Assembly (NCBI GenBank): GCA_937136425.1
Contig: CAKZON010000006.1
Location: 1 to 64,000, forward strand
From: an uncultured Crocinitomix sp.
Lineage (GTDB): Bacteria > Bacteroidota > Bacteroidia > Flavobacteriales_D > Crocinitomicaceae
Direction of reading: 5' to 3'
DNA: 64,000 nucleotides
Made by a program: the position numbers and the translations under genes. Below, in pieces: positions 35,810 to 45,726 of the stretch. Every line of letters begins with the position of its first letter. The first letter of the stretch is position 1. Under the pieces are notes generated by a model. The model was given only the letters and a program-made list of their open reading frames with translations, was not told the DNA's origin and did no database searches.

Positions 35810-37412
35810 TTTCAATATTTATTTTAAAAGTTGACCCCTTCCCTAAACTACTTTCAACAGTAATTTCTCCCTGATGCAATTTCACGATTGAATCGACATA
35901 ATTAAGACCTAATCCAAACCCTTTAACATTATGCACATCCCCAGTAGGAACACGGTACAATTTGTCAAAAATTCTTTTTTGATCATCTTTTTTTATACCA
36001 ATTCCATTGTCTTTGAAATACAATTCGTATCCCTTGGTGGTTTTCTTTAGTTTCACATATACTTCTGGAGAAACTGCACAATATTTTAGTGCATTGTCCA
36101 ACAGGTTGTAAATAATATTACCAAAATGAATTTTGTCCAAATCAGTTTTTACCTCATCCAAATGCTCAATATGAATTTTCCCAGCTTGATTTTTAAAGCG
36201 AATTTGAAATGCTTGAACGATTTCACGCACTAAATTATCCACCCTTACCTCACTTAGTTTCAAACTCATTTTACCCTTTTCAAGCAAGGCGGTTTGCAAT
36301 ACATTTTCAACTAATTTTGCTAATCGCTTATTTTCCTGTTCAATCATTGAGACAAACCCTATCAATGATTCTTGATCATTTCCTACATCAGGATCTTGAA
36401 TTGCTTCGCAAGCCAATGATATAGTTGAAATTGGCGTTTTCAACTCATGCGTCATATTACTGATGAAATCGTTTTTAATTTCAGATAATTGCTTTTGCTT
36501 ATAAATTGTTGACACAGATAAATAGAATGCAAAAACAATAATAAAGACCAGAAATACAGATGCAACTAATGTGCCTGCCATTTCCTTCCATAAAAATGAT
36601 TTCTGATTGGGAAATGACACAACTAATTCATAGTCATTTTCCAACATATCCTCTGGATAGAGCAATGTACTAAAGCCTGACTCAATATTATTGTCGCTAT
36701 AATGGGCTGGAGTTTTAGCAAAAGCAATATCAGAATTTTGAGCATTTACAATATTAAAAATGAAGCTTGTATCTAAATCATGTTCAATCAGATTTTTAGC
36801 TAAAATTGAATCTAGGACAAAAACATTTAACCGGAAAGAAATGTCGTCAAAGTAATTTCCAGAATACAATTTCACCATTATTTTACTCAGCGATTGCGAC
36901 TTGCGCATAATTTGCCGATTAAAAGAGTTACTTACCTGAATAGCATAGGAATTAGAGTCTTGAAATTGAAGGAAATCTCCTTCCAATTCAGAAGGAATTA
37001 CATCTCCCAATTTTTTTGTTAAAATTCGACTCTCAGCAGTTAACCCAGTTGTAGAGTCCATGATTGAGCCTCTAACCATCAAAAACTGATACTTTTCTCC
37101 ATCTTTTGTGATTGTGGTATCTCGAATTTCAATTGACTCATCAACACGCATTACATCACCAAATTGCGCATTTACAAAATCTTTATAATTGTCCTGGAGA
37201 TCGCGTTGAGACATCCCTTGATCAAAAAGTGGCATCATTTCAATCATTTCTAAATCGGCGGCAGTGCTTTCCAAGGCGCTATTCACTTCCTCTTCAAACC
37301 TGTCTTCTGCCATTTGATGCACATTCCTAATCCAATAAAATTGCAATAGCAACAACCCGAATAGGGCGATAGACATGATGCTTAGTAATATTTTAAATCG
37401 GTTTTTCTTCAA
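35802..37412 (-). CDS. Sensor histidine kinase (RprX-like)
   Basis: Membrane kinase partnered with the downstream regulator. The frame is open from a TTG at 37436, but that TTG overlaps a TAAATTTG promoter element (37434-37441), so it would lie upstream of the transcript. The next TTG (37412) gives MKKNRFKILLSIMSIALFGLL, a normal charged-then-hydrophobic start, and I use it (536 residues). Two membrane helices (about 7-27 and 278-300) bracket a periplasmic domain of about 250 residues. The DHp box NMTHELKTPIS holds the phosphorylated His322, and the ATPase has NLLDNALKYC, DNGIGIKKDD and GFGLGLNYV. No HAMP domain is seen. Signal unknown. Confidence 0.9.
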   Translation of the reverse strand: MKKNRFKILLSIMSIALFGLLLLQFYWIRNVHQMAEDRFEEEVNSALESTAADLEMIEMMPLFDQGMSQRDLQDNYKDFVNAQFGDVMRVDESIEIRDTTITKDGEKYQFLMVRGSIMDSTTGLTAESRILTKKLGDVIPSELEGDFLQFQDSNSYAIQVSNSFNRQIMRKSQSLSKIMVKLYSGNYFDDISFRLNVFVLDSILAKNLIEHDLDTSFIFNIVNAQNSDIAFAKTPAHYSDNNIESGFSTLLYPEDMLENDYELVVSFPNQKSFLWKEMAGTLVASVFLVFIIVFAFYLSVSTIYKQKQLSEIKNDFISNMTHELKTPISTISLACEAIQDPDVGNDQESLIGFVSMIEQENKRLAKLVENVLQTALLEKGKMSLKLSEVRVDNLVREIVQAFQIRFKNQAGKIHIEHLDEVKTDLDKIHFGNIIYNLLDNALKYCAVSPEVYVKLKKTTKGYELYFKDNGIGIKKDDQKRIFDKLYRVPTGDVHNVKGFGLGLNYVDSIVKLHQGEITVESSLGKGSTFKINIENE

Positions 37413-37433
37413 GGGTGATAAATGTGTAAATCT

Positions 37434-37441
37434 CAAATTTA
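37434..37441 (-). promoter_or_regulatory. Putative -7 promoter element of the two-component operon
   Basis: Minus strand TAAATTTG is an exact TAnnTTTG match. It ends 21 bases before the proposed kinase start at 37412. This element decided the start choice. Confidence 0.5.
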
Positions 37442-37509
37442 ACGCAACTAAGTCAATTATAGTTTTGGCTTAACTTTTTTTAACAGAAATTAGTACTTTT
37501 ATCGGCTAT

Positions 37510-38835
37510 ATGAGACCACTGTATTTATTATTGAGATTTCTGCTACCCTATGTCATGGTTATTTTCTACAGAAAATCTCGTTCAATTAACGGACAACGTC
37601 GTTTCAATGCGCAAACAATTTTTGTTTGCAACCACCCAAGTGCGTTTATAGATCCTTTGGTTGCAGGTAACTATCAAATGCCCGTTTTATATTTTGTGAC
37701 GCGCGGTGACATTTTCAAGTGGTGGCTAAAACCCGTTACATGGGCATCTCATATGGTTCCTATCTTCAGAAAAGCTGAGGATGGCGCAGACTCATTAGAA
37801 AAAAACAAAGATTCTTTCCGTTATTTACGTAAAGTACTCATGCGTAAAAAGTCCTTAATTCTTTTTGGAGAAGGTTATACGGACAATACCTTTATTAGGA
37901 GTTTAAAAATTGTCAAGAAAGGGCCTGCTAGAATAGGTTTTGACACTATGGTTGAATGTGATTGGTCAGACGATATTAAAGTCCAAGCTATTGGTCTCAA
38001 TTATTCTCATCCGAAACATTTCAGGTCAGACGTTTTGGTCTCTTTTGGAGAACCTATTCACCTAAAGGATTATAAAGAAATTTACGAAAAAAGTCCAAGT
38101 CAAGCTATTACACAATTAACTCGTGCGGTGCAAACTTCAATGCAGGAACAAATCACCTATGTTGACCAAAAAGATTTAGCTCCATTTGTTGAAAACCTTA
38201 TGATTTTAACCCGTAAAGGAATGAATCACTTTCATCACAACACAAAACTTCCTTTATTAGATAGATATAATTACTCAAAAGAATTAGCCAATAAGGTTAA
38301 TCAGTCATACGACGATCAAGCTGAAAACTGGACAAAACTGAAAGAAACAGTAACAAACTATTTTGAAAAGTTAAAGAAGGCTCGAATTAATGAAAATTGG
38401 GTACATGATTTTGCTAAAAATAAGACTAAAAAAACAGCTGGAACTTTGCTTGTTTTCTTGTTGTGCTTGCCAATTACTATTCTTGGATTGATTCACCAAT
38501 TCATTCCATATATCATAATTAAAAAGTTTGTTGAAGGCAGATTTAAACGAGATGTATTTTGGAGTGGCGTTAAATTACTTGTTGGAGCAGCTTTATCCAC
38601 CATTTACAATTTTGCTTTTATCTTTCTTTTTTATTCTTACGTCTACCCAAGCTATTGGTTAGCTATAGCATATTTCCTTATCGTACCTGCAGTATCAGGA
38701 ATATTTGCTTACGTACAAGTGAACAAACTTAAAGACGCTATAGCCTATAAGAATGCGAATGAAAAACAACTGGCTGAATTGGTTATTGAGCGCAAAGAAA
38801 TTTTATCTGAAATGGAGAAAATGAACTTAACTTAA
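37510..38835 (+). CDS. Divergent glycerolipid acyltransferase with C-terminal membrane helices
   Basis: A 441-residue membrane protein. The N-terminal half is a PlsC-type acyltransferase: NHPSAFID (H-x4-D, near residues 39-46), FRKAEDGADS (block II-like), and FGEGYTDN in place of the FPEGTRS block. The C-terminal third has hydrophobic segments near 312-335 and 350-405. The family occurs as a conserved Bacteroidota protein and probably acylates a glycerophospholipid or other lipid; substrate unknown. It is divergent from the sensor kinase gene. Its stop (38833-38835) is one base from the stop of the convergent namZ-like gene. Confidence 0.8.
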   Translation: MRPLYLLLRFLLPYVMVIFYRKSRSINGQRRFNAQTIFVCNHPSAFIDPLVAGNYQMPVLYFVTRGDIFKWWLKPVTWASHMVPIFRKAEDGADSLEKNKDSFRYLRKVLMRKKSLILFGEGYTDNTFIRSLKIVKKGPARIGFDTMVECDWSDDIKVQAIGLNYSHPKHFRSDVLVSFGEPIHLKDYKEIYEKSPSQAITQLTRAVQTSMQEQITYVDQKDLAPFVENLMILTRKGMNHFHHNTKLPLLDRYNYSKELANKVNQSYDDQAENWTKLKETVTNYFEKLKKARINENWVHDFAKNKTKKTAGTLLVFLLCLPITILGLIHQFIPYIIIKKFVEGRFKRDVFWSGVKLLVGAALSTIYNFAFIFLFYSYVYPSYWLAIAYFLIVPAVSGIFAYVQVNKLKDAIAYKNANEKQLAELVIERKEILSEMEKMNLT

Positions 38836-38836
38836 T

Positions 38837-40105
38837 CTATTCGCTATAAAGCAAATATTTTGATCTCATTTCTTTAAAAACAGCAAGTCCTTCACTCCAT
38901 TCTTTCTCCATCTCTTCTAGAGAGACGCCATTAATAATTCCTTTTCTAAGGTCAGAAGATCCCGCTAATAGGTCAATAAAATTATTTGGCAAGAAAAAAG
39001 CCTTCCCCATTTCGAGGTTTTGATAAAAATCAAATAGGTAAGTGAAATCTAATTCGCCTTTTGCTCTAAATTCTCCTAAATCAATTTCTGCAAGATTAAC
39101 TCCGTAACAAGTTTCGTTTTCTAATTTTGGATGCTTAGATCCGCCATTTCGTTCTGGCGCAAATTCAAAATCAGCCTGAGTCGAATCAATCTTATAATCA
39201 GGATGTCCAATCAACTGGAAGGGTGAATCAGTTCCTCGCCCAATACTCACAACAGTGCCTTCGAAAAAGCACAAACTTGGATACAGATAAACAGAAGCCA
39301 TATTAGGCAAATTAGGAGACGGTGCTATTGGAAGCTCATAAAACTTTGTATGATCCCAACCTTCGCATGGAATAACCTCTAATTCACAGCTTATCCCTTT
39401 TGACAACCACTTCTCTCCATTAATCATTTGCGCATATTCCCCTACTGTCATTCCATGTACAACTGGCACTTCATGCATTCCTACAAATGATGAAAAATCA
39501 GATTTTAAGATAGGCCCATCAACGTAATGCCCATTAGGATTAGGCCGATCTAGAACTATAAGTTTAACTTCCTCCTCGGCAACAGCCTCCATCACATAGT
39601 GCAATGTTGATATATAAGTGTAAAAACGCACACCTACATCCTGAATATCGAACAGTACAACGTCAACATCTTTTAATTGAGCCGCAGTTGGCTTGCGATT
39701 ATTACCATATAATGAAACAATTGGAACACCAGTTTTTTCATCAATTTCATTATTAACCTTTTCCCCTGCGTCTGCAGTCCCTCTAAACCCATGTTCAGGC
39801 GAAAACACTCTCACAACATCTAATCCTGCACTAATCAACGTATCCACCAAATGCGTATCTCCAACCATTGAAGACTGATTTCCGACTACAGCGATTTTCA
39901 ACCCTTCCAATTTAGAAAAATAAGCTTCTGTAACTTCAGCTCCAACTGCCACATCATCATTGCAATAGAATTTTTCTTCTACAATAACTGAATCAACAAT
40001 TTCGGGAGCATTTTCCGTAATCTCATTATCCGTATTGTTTTGACTACCAGCAGAACAACTAATTAAAGCGAACGCGAAAAGGCAAATATTAAATTTTATC
40101 ATCAT
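38837..40105 (-). CDS. namZ: NamZ-like exo-beta-N-acetylmuramidase lipoprotein (DUF1343)
   Basis: A 422-residue protein of the DUF1343 family, whose characterised member NamZ removes N-acetylmuramic acid from peptidoglycan fragments (GH171). The lipobox LISC (near 14-17) after MMIKFNICLFAFA marks a lipoprotein. Conserved segments: FSPEHGFRGTADAGEKV (about 90-106), LYGNNRKPT, VLFDIQDVGVRFYTYISTLH, LDRPNPNGHYVDGP and GRGTDSPFQLIG. It probably acts in peptidoglycan recycling at the periplasmic face. Function is by family; the exact muropeptide substrate is not shown. It is divergent from the FtsX-like permease gene (37 bases between starts). Confidence 0.9.
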   Translation of the reverse strand: MMIKFNICLFAFALISCSAGSQNNTDNEITENAPEIVDSVIVEEKFYCNDDVAVGAEVTEAYFSKLEGLKIAVVGNQSSMVGDTHLVDTLISAGLDVVRVFSPEHGFRGTADAGEKVNNEIDEKTGVPIVSLYGNNRKPTAAQLKDVDVVLFDIQDVGVRFYTYISTLHYVMEAVAEEEVKLIVLDRPNPNGHYVDGPILKSDFSSFVGMHEVPVVHGMTVGEYAQMINGEKWLSKGISCELEVIPCEGWDHTKFYELPIAPSPNLPNMASVYLYPSLCFFEGTVVSIGRGTDSPFQLIGHPDYKIDSTQADFEFAPERNGGSKHPKLENETCYGVNLAEIDLGEFRAKGELDFTYLFDFYQNLEMGKAFFLPNNFIDLLAGSSDLRKGIINGVSLEEMEKEWSEGLAVFKEMRSKYLLYSE

Positions 40106-40114
40106 TATAAATCT

Positions 40115-40122
40115 TACATTTG
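40115..40122 (+). promoter_or_regulatory. Putative -7 promoter element of the FtsX-like permease gene
   Basis: TACATTTG matches TAnnTTTG and ends 19 bases before the TTG start at 40142. This supports that TTG as the true start. Confidence 0.45.
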
Positions 40123-40141
40123 TGTCGTAAATGTAGTCATT

Positions 40142-41779
40142 TTGAAAACCGAATTATTCATAGCCAAGCGAATAATGAGCGGTGGGAAAGATAAAAGCAA
40201 GCTTTCAAGGCCTATTGTTGTTATCTCTCTTGCCAGTATCATTTTAGGAGTAGCCATCATGCTAATTACTGTTTCAGTAATTAGTGGATTCCAAGAAGGA
40301 ATTAGAAATAAGGTAATTGGTTTTGGCTCACATATACAAATTACAGAGACTGGTTTGAGTAACAGTATGGAGTCTGCTCCAATTTTAATTGAGCAAGACT
40401 TCTACCCCTCATTAGAAGAAAAACCGTCTATTAAAAAAATTCAAATATTTGGGTACAAACCTGCCATCTTACAAGCTTATAGAGATTCCGTTTCTTTCAA
40501 TATTCAAGATCGTGACACGAGTCGTTCAAGCTTAGATATTTTAGGTGTTCTTTTCAAAGGAATAGATCAGAATTACGATTGGTCTTTTTTTGACGACAAA
40601 ATAGTTGAAGGGCGCATTATAAATTTTGACACCATCAATAAAGAGGTTATGATTTCGCAATACATAGCGACTTTAATGGGCTATGAGGTTGGGGACAAAT
40701 GCGACGCTTTTTTCATAAGAGACAATTCGGGACCAAAAAAGCAAAAATTTGAAATTGTCGGTATTTACAATTCAGGCTTTGCTGACTTTGACAAGAAGTT
40801 AATCTTCACTCAGATTCACCACATTCAAAAACTTAACGATTGGGGAGTTCAAACTTTCGTAACACTTGCCGACACATGTATTAATGACCAATTTGTTTTA
40901 AAAGGAATAACTTCCGGAGGTTCTAAATCATACGAATATGATTGGGGTCGTGGTTTCTTTCCTAGTAGATATTATCCTATCCTTAATAAATCTGGAAAAC
41001 TTCGATTAATTTCAACCGATTTTTCACTCAACCCATTAGCATCTCGTCAAAGTCCTCAATCCATCCCTGACACTGCGTATATTGACATTAAAATTGACTC
41101 TATTTGCCCATGCAATGAAAAGAACTTGGCATTAATTGAATATGTTAATGCGAATGAAATCAAAACACCTTTTGGCTCCGTACAAATAAAAAATGGTAAG
41201 GGCACTCATCATTTATACACAGGCGGTTTTGAAGTTTTAATTAATGAATGGAAGGATCTAGAAAACATGAATGACCTTATCATTGACGAAATTCCTTATA
41301 ACCTAAAGACAACTGAAATAACTGAAATGCACCGAGACATTTTTGCTTGGTTGGATTTATTAGACATGAATATCTTAATCATTATTATACTCATTCTGGT
41401 GGTTTCTTTAATCAATATGATAACCTCCTTACTTGTTCTTATTCTTGAAAAAACAAACATGATTGGTATTCTCAAATCAATGGGAGGTTATAATTCAAGC
41501 ATTCAAACAATATTTATTTTCAATGCCCTTTTCCTATTGTCTCGTGGGCTTTTATGGGGCAATGTACTTGGTCTCGGGCTATTAGCTTTCCAATATTTTA
41601 CAGGATTCTTTTCTTTAGACGCCCAAGTTTACTCGCTCGATACAGTGCCAGTTGACTTTAACATATTACACATTCTTTACATCAACATATTGACAATATT
41701 GGTTTGTTTCCTAATCCTGATCATTCCAAGTTATTTGGTAACTAAAATAGACCCAGTCAAAGCAATTCGCTTTGATTAG
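40142..41779 (+). CDS. LolC/E-FtsX-like ABC permease
   Basis: A 545-residue FtsX/MacB-type permease. The first codon is TTG; the resulting start KTELFIAKRIMSGGKDKSK fits the family in Bacteroidota, and a promoter element lies just upstream. Transmembrane helices are at about 27-50 (IVVISLASIILGVAIMLITV), 405-430, 450-475 and 505-530, with a large periplasmic domain between the first two, the standard FtsX/LolE layout. It ends SYLVTKIDPVKAIRFD, the typical DPVKA-x-R end. It probably moves lipoproteins or signals for cell-wall turnover together with an ATPase not encoded here. The family assignment is firm; the cargo is not. Confidence 0.88.
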   Translation: MKTELFIAKRIMSGGKDKSKLSRPIVVISLASIILGVAIMLITVSVISGFQEGIRNKVIGFGSHIQITETGLSNSMESAPILIEQDFYPSLEEKPSIKKIQIFGYKPAILQAYRDSVSFNIQDRDTSRSSLDILGVLFKGIDQNYDWSFFDDKIVEGRIINFDTINKEVMISQYIATLMGYEVGDKCDAFFIRDNSGPKKQKFEIVGIYNSGFADFDKKLIFTQIHHIQKLNDWGVQTFVTLADTCINDQFVLKGITSGGSKSYEYDWGRGFFPSRYYPILNKSGKLRLISTDFSLNPLASRQSPQSIPDTAYIDIKIDSICPCNEKNLALIEYVNANEIKTPFGSVQIKNGKGTHHLYTGGFEVLINEWKDLENMNDLIIDEIPYNLKTTEITEMHRDIFAWLDLLDMNILIIIILILVVSLINMITSLLVLILEKTNMIGILKSMGGYNSSIQTIFIFNALFLLSRGLLWGNVLGLGLLAFQYFTGFFSLDAQVYSLDTVPVDFNILHILYINILTILVCFLILIIPSYLVTKIDPVKAIRFD

Positions 41780-41854
41780 TTTTTTCAATATCAATACATT
41801 ATTGTTTTTGATTTAATTCTCGACGTAAATCAAGGTAAAACAGAAAATTTCGAT

Positions 41855-41862
41855 TAAATTTG
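41855..41862 (+). promoter_or_regulatory. Putative -7 promoter element of the E2 gene
   Basis: TAAATTTG matches TAnnTTTG and ends 25 bases before the ATG at 41888. No matching -33 element seen. Confidence 0.5.
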
Positions 41863-41887
41863 TCACTTAAATTATTAAGAATTAGAA

Positions 41888-43222
41888 ATGGCTGAAATCG
41901 AAATCAGACTCCCTAAAATGGGGGAAAGTGTTACAGAAGCAACCATAACCAATTGGTTGAAAGAAGTTGGCGATACTATAGAAATGGATGAGCCTCTAGT
42001 AGAGGTTGCAACCGATAAAGTAGATAACGAATTACCATCAGAAGCAGAAGGCGTGTTGGTAAAACGTCTTTTTGAAAAAGATGACGTAGTGCAAGTTGGT
42101 GACGTTATAGCGGTCATTTCAACTGATGGAGAGAGCGTTCCAGAAGTCTCTTCTGGCGGATCTGAACCAGTTGCAGCACAAGTTGTTACTGAAGCTGCCG
42201 TTGCAGCACCAGTAGTAACTAACGGAGCAGCAACTGCTGAATTGAGTAAATCTGGACCATCTGGTCGTTTTTACTCTCCTCTTGTAAGAAGCATTGCAAA
42301 AGAAGAAGGTATTTCAATGGAACAATTGGAAGCTTTAGAAGGTTCTGGCGAAAATAACCGAGTAACCAAAAAGGACATGTTGAATTTCATTAAAAATGGA
42401 GGTGTAGCAGCTGTTAAATCTGCTCCTGCAACCGCTCCTGTTGAAACTAAAACAACTGCACCTGCTGCAGCTCCAGTCGCTAAAGTTGAAACTCCGAACG
42501 TACCAGTACATGAAGGAGATGAAATCATTGAAATGGACAGGATGCGTAAGCTAATTGCTGACCATATGGTGATGTCTGTTCAAACTTCGCCGCACGTAAC
42601 TTCATATGTTGAAGCTGATGTGACGAACATTGTGATGTGGCGTAATAAAGTGAAAAATGATTTCCTTAAAAATGAAGGAGAAAAAATCACCTTTACACCA
42701 ATATTTATGGAAGCTATTATTAAAGCCATTAAGGATTTCCCTATGGTGAATGTTTCTGTAAGTGGTAACAATATTATTAAGCGAAAAGATATTAATATTG
42801 GAATGGCAACTGCTCTTCCTTCTGGAAACTTAATTGTACCGGTTATTAAACAAGCAGACAATCTTAATTTAACTGGACTTACTAAGCAAGTTAACTCTTT
42901 AGCGAACAAAGCAAGAAATAATAAATTAAATTCTGACGATATTCAAGGCGGTACTTATACTGTTACTAACGTGGGTACTTTTGGTAACGTAATGGGAACT
43001 CCTATTATTAATCAACCTCAAGTAGCAATTATGGCTGTAGGTGCAATTCGTAAAGTTCCGGCTGTTATTGAAACACCTCAGGGTGATGCAATTGCAATAA
43101 GACATAAGATGTTTTTATCTCATTCTTATGATCATAGAGTTGTTGATGGAGCCTTAGGTGGAATGTTTGTAAGAAGAGTAGCAGATTATTTAGAACAATT
43201 TGATATAAATCGCGAGTTATAA
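41888..43222 (+). CDS. 2-oxoacid dehydrogenase E2 (dihydrolipoamide acyltransferase)
   Basis: A 444-residue acyltransferase core. The lipoyl domain (1-78) carries the lipoylated Lys44 in EVATDKVDNE. An Ala/Pro-rich linker follows, then an E1/E3-binding domain near 123-163 (YSPLVRSIAKEEGI to VTKKDML), a second Ala/Pro linker (about 170-200) and the catalytic domain (from 205). The active-site pair His416 and Asp420 is in DHRVVDG. It belongs to a pyruvate, 2-oxoglutarate or branched-chain complex; the single lipoyl domain and EVATDKVDNE are most like branched-chain or 2-oxoglutarate E2, but I cannot decide. Its E1 partner is not in the window. It ends at a strong terminator. Confidence 0.9.
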   Translation: MAEIEIRLPKMGESVTEATITNWLKEVGDTIEMDEPLVEVATDKVDNELPSEAEGVLVKRLFEKDDVVQVGDVIAVISTDGESVPEVSSGGSEPVAAQVVTEAAVAAPVVTNGAATAELSKSGPSGRFYSPLVRSIAKEEGISMEQLEALEGSGENNRVTKKDMLNFIKNGGVAAVKSAPATAPVETKTTAPAAAPVAKVETPNVPVHEGDEIIEMDRMRKLIADHMVMSVQTSPHVTSYVEADVTNIVMWRNKVKNDFLKNEGEKITFTPIFMEAIIKAIKDFPMVNVSVSGNNIIKRKDINIGMATALPSGNLIVPVIKQADNLNLTGLTKQVNSLANKARNNKLNSDDIQGGTYTVTNVGTFGNVMGTPIINQPQVAIMAVGAIRKVPAVIETPQGDAIAIRHKMFLSHSYDHRVVDGALGGMFVRRVADYLEQFDINREL

Positions 43223-43244
43223 ACAATTGAGCGTAAAAAAGTTT

Positions 43245-43280
43245 AAAAGCCACACCCAATAAGGTGTGGCTTTTCTTTTT
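43245..43280 (+). terminator. Intrinsic terminator after the E2 gene
   Basis: AAAAGCCACACC (43245-43256), loop CAATAA, GGTGTGGCTTTT (43263-43274), then CTTTTTT. A perfect 12-bp stem, 8 of them in the GC-rich core, with a T-run. The open frame of the next gene extends into this hairpin but its real start is downstream. Confidence 0.93.
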
Positions 43281-43296
43281 TCCTTTGATGTTGATT

Positions 43297-45726
43297 ATGT
43301 CTAGATTCGTGAAATTAACGTTCCTGCTTGCTGTACTTACAGCATTTAGTACAGCGTATGCCCAACCAGAGAAGGAGGCTCTTAGAGAAAAACTCAAAGA
43401 TGCCAACTTTAGTCAGAAGTTTGAGGTGGGTGTAAATCTATTTTACGACAAAGTATACATTGATGCACTTTATGTTTGGGAAATTCTTTTAGAAGAGGAT
43501 CCGAAAAATGCCAACATTTTATACAAAGCTGGAATGTGTTACATTTCATTAAATAAAGAAGCTCAAGCGCTACCTTATTTTGAAAAAGCACAATATTCTG
43601 TAGATAAAAACTACAATCCGTCATCATACCTTGAGCGAAACGCTCCTCCTGAAGTACTTTATTACCTTGCTAAATCTAACCATGTTAATGGGCGCATTGA
43701 TTCTGCAACAGCTCAGTACAACTTTTTTGTAGAAAACACACATAGAAAACACGACAAATATAACCGCGGGGTTTTAGGACAAAAGCAATGCGCTAATGCA
43801 AGACGCCTAATCGCAGCACCTCGTCCTTATGTTATTAAAAACGTTGGTTCAATTGTTAACACAGTTTCTCCTGAATATAGTCCCGTTATTTCTGTTGATG
43901 GAACAACGCTATTCTTCACATCAAAGAGGCTTAGATCTGACAGTACCAACTTCGAGCAAATTAGCTATGAAAATGGAATGTATTATGAAGACATTTATGT
44001 TTGCTACAGAGACAGAAACGGCAACTGGACTGAACCAGAATATTTAGGCTTTTGCCGCCCAAGAAGAAATGATGCATCAATCTCCTCTTCAGCCGACGGA
44101 CAAACTGTTTTCGTTTATCAAGATGTAAATGGAGGAGATATTTATTACTCTGAAAACAAAGATACATCATTCAACAATCTGCAATCATTTCCTGCTGAAG
44201 AGTTAAACACTGAGTACTGGGAAAGCCATGCAACAATGAGTAACGATCAAAATTATTTATACTTCGTTTCTGATAGACCCGGCGGAATGGGTGGCAGAGA
44301 TATTTACCGATTAAAAAAATTACCGAATGGAGAATGGAGCAAGGCCTTTAATTTAGGACCTACTATTAATTCTGAATTTGATGAGGAATCGCCGTTTTTA
44401 GGTGTAGACAATAAAACAATGTACTACAGTTCTAACGGACCTAGAAGTATGGGTGGATTTGACATTTTTGTTACGCAAATTGATGAAGAAGACCATTGGA
44501 GCGAGCCAATCAACATGGGGTATCCTTTGAATACTGTAGATGATGATATCTTTTACACCACTACCGCAGATGGCCGAACAGGATATTATAGCTCTGAAAA
44601 ACTAGATGGACAAGGAGACAAAGATATTTACTCGGTTTATGGAGACAATGACTATATTCAAAACGTAGCTGTATTAACAGGATTCATTTTAACCTCTGAT
44701 GGTTCAAGGATTCCTCCTGGAATTTCAATCGAAGTAGAAGATTTATCTGAAAACTCTGGGGTAAAAAAATATTCACCTAGAAGACGTGACGGAGGATATG
44801 TACTAACCTTATTACCTTGCCACACTTATCATATTGATTACATCCTAGACGACACCAATAAGTTTCATGAAACGGAACTTTATGTACCATGTAATTCATC
44901 CTATCAAGAAATTAAGCACGAATTGCTGTTAGACATGGTAGACCTTACCGCCCAACAAGTATTAACAGAAGAGGATTCTGTAATTGCTGAACGTAAAGAA
45001 GAAGGAATGAGATGTAACCTAGTCTATAAAATTCAAGTGGGTGCGTTCAAAAAAGATTTACCTGTTTCTTATTATAAAAAATACAACCCTATTACAACCG
45101 AACTGCTAGGGAAGAATATTACACGATACATGCTTGGCGCATTTGACGAATATATTTTGGCCGAAAAGGTAAGGCAAGAAGTATTAGACAAATATTCTGA
45201 CGCATTTGTTGTAGCATATTTGAACGCTGTAAGAATTCCAACATCCACTGCTAGAGACCTAGAAAATGGTGTGATTGAATGTGACGAAAGTTTATACCCT
45301 AAAGTTGAATTCCACCAAGATTCTATTCAAAACTATACCGACTTAATTAAAGGTCCATATTACCAACATTTCTTTGGATATAACAAGGACAAATTTGATT
45401 ACAAGAATGACAACTTCAGAGTTTTTGTTCAAGGACTCAAAGAAATTATTGAAAAGGATATGCCAGTAACGGTTTATATAACCTCTAGCGCATCACATGT
45501 TCCTACGAGAGCATATAAGGACAATCAAGACTTAGCTGTACACCGTTTAAACAATGGAAAAAGTACACTTACAAAACTATTGGTAGAGTTCGGTGTTGAC
45601 TTGTCTAAAATTAACATTGTACTAAAAGAGGCATCAGTTAATGGGCCAGAATATAAAAATGACGCCGAGGAAAACCGTTACGTCTACCAAAAATTTCAGT
45701 ACATCAAATTTGATCTAGAATTTTAA
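43297..45726 (+). CDS. TPR/PD40 envelope protein with SPOR-like domain (PorE-like)
   Basis: Starts at ATG 43297 (MSRFVKLTFLLAVLTAFSTAYAQ, a signal peptide). The frame is open back to a GTG at 43264, but that lies in the terminator; an ATG at 43288 is a possible alternative. Of 809 residues, the first 150 form a TPR region, and about 180-450 hold PD40-type propeller repeats (YSPVISVDGTTLFFTSKR, DNKTMYYSSNGPRSMGGFDIF). A carboxypeptidase-regulatory-like segment follows, then a SPOR-like domain (near 580-655, VYKIQVGAFKK to AFVVAYLNAV) and an OmpA-like end without the usual ligand residues. Architecture recalls T9SS protein PorE. Its TAA overlaps the next ATG by one base (TAATG). Confidence 0.85.
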   Translation: MSRFVKLTFLLAVLTAFSTAYAQPEKEALREKLKDANFSQKFEVGVNLFYDKVYIDALYVWEILLEEDPKNANILYKAGMCYISLNKEAQALPYFEKAQYSVDKNYNPSSYLERNAPPEVLYYLAKSNHVNGRIDSATAQYNFFVENTHRKHDKYNRGVLGQKQCANARRLIAAPRPYVIKNVGSIVNTVSPEYSPVISVDGTTLFFTSKRLRSDSTNFEQISYENGMYYEDIYVCYRDRNGNWTEPEYLGFCRPRRNDASISSSADGQTVFVYQDVNGGDIYYSENKDTSFNNLQSFPAEELNTEYWESHATMSNDQNYLYFVSDRPGGMGGRDIYRLKKLPNGEWSKAFNLGPTINSEFDEESPFLGVDNKTMYYSSNGPRSMGGFDIFVTQIDEEDHWSEPINMGYPLNTVDDDIFYTTTADGRTGYYSSEKLDGQGDKDIYSVYGDNDYIQNVAVLTGFILTSDGSRIPPGISIEVEDLSENSGVKKYSPRRRDGGYVLTLLPCHTYHIDYILDDTNKFHETELYVPCNSSYQEIKHELLLDMVDLTAQQVLTEEDSVIAERKEEGMRCNLVYKIQVGAFKKDLPVSYYKKYNPITTELLGKNITRYMLGAFDEYILAEKVRQEVLDKYSDAFVVAYLNAVRIPTSTARDLENGVIECDESLYPKVEFHQDSIQNYTDLIKGPYYQHFFGYNKDKFDYKNDNFRVFVQGLKEIIEKDMPVTVYITSSASHVPTRAYKDNQDLAVHRLNNGKSTLTKLLVEFGVDLSKINIVLKEASVNGPEYKNDAEENRYVYQKFQYIKFDLEF

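Noticed and set aside
43264..43296. GTG start at 43264 for the PorE-like gene
   Set aside because: It lies in the right arm of the terminator (43245-43280) and would put extra residues before a clean signal peptide that begins at 43297.
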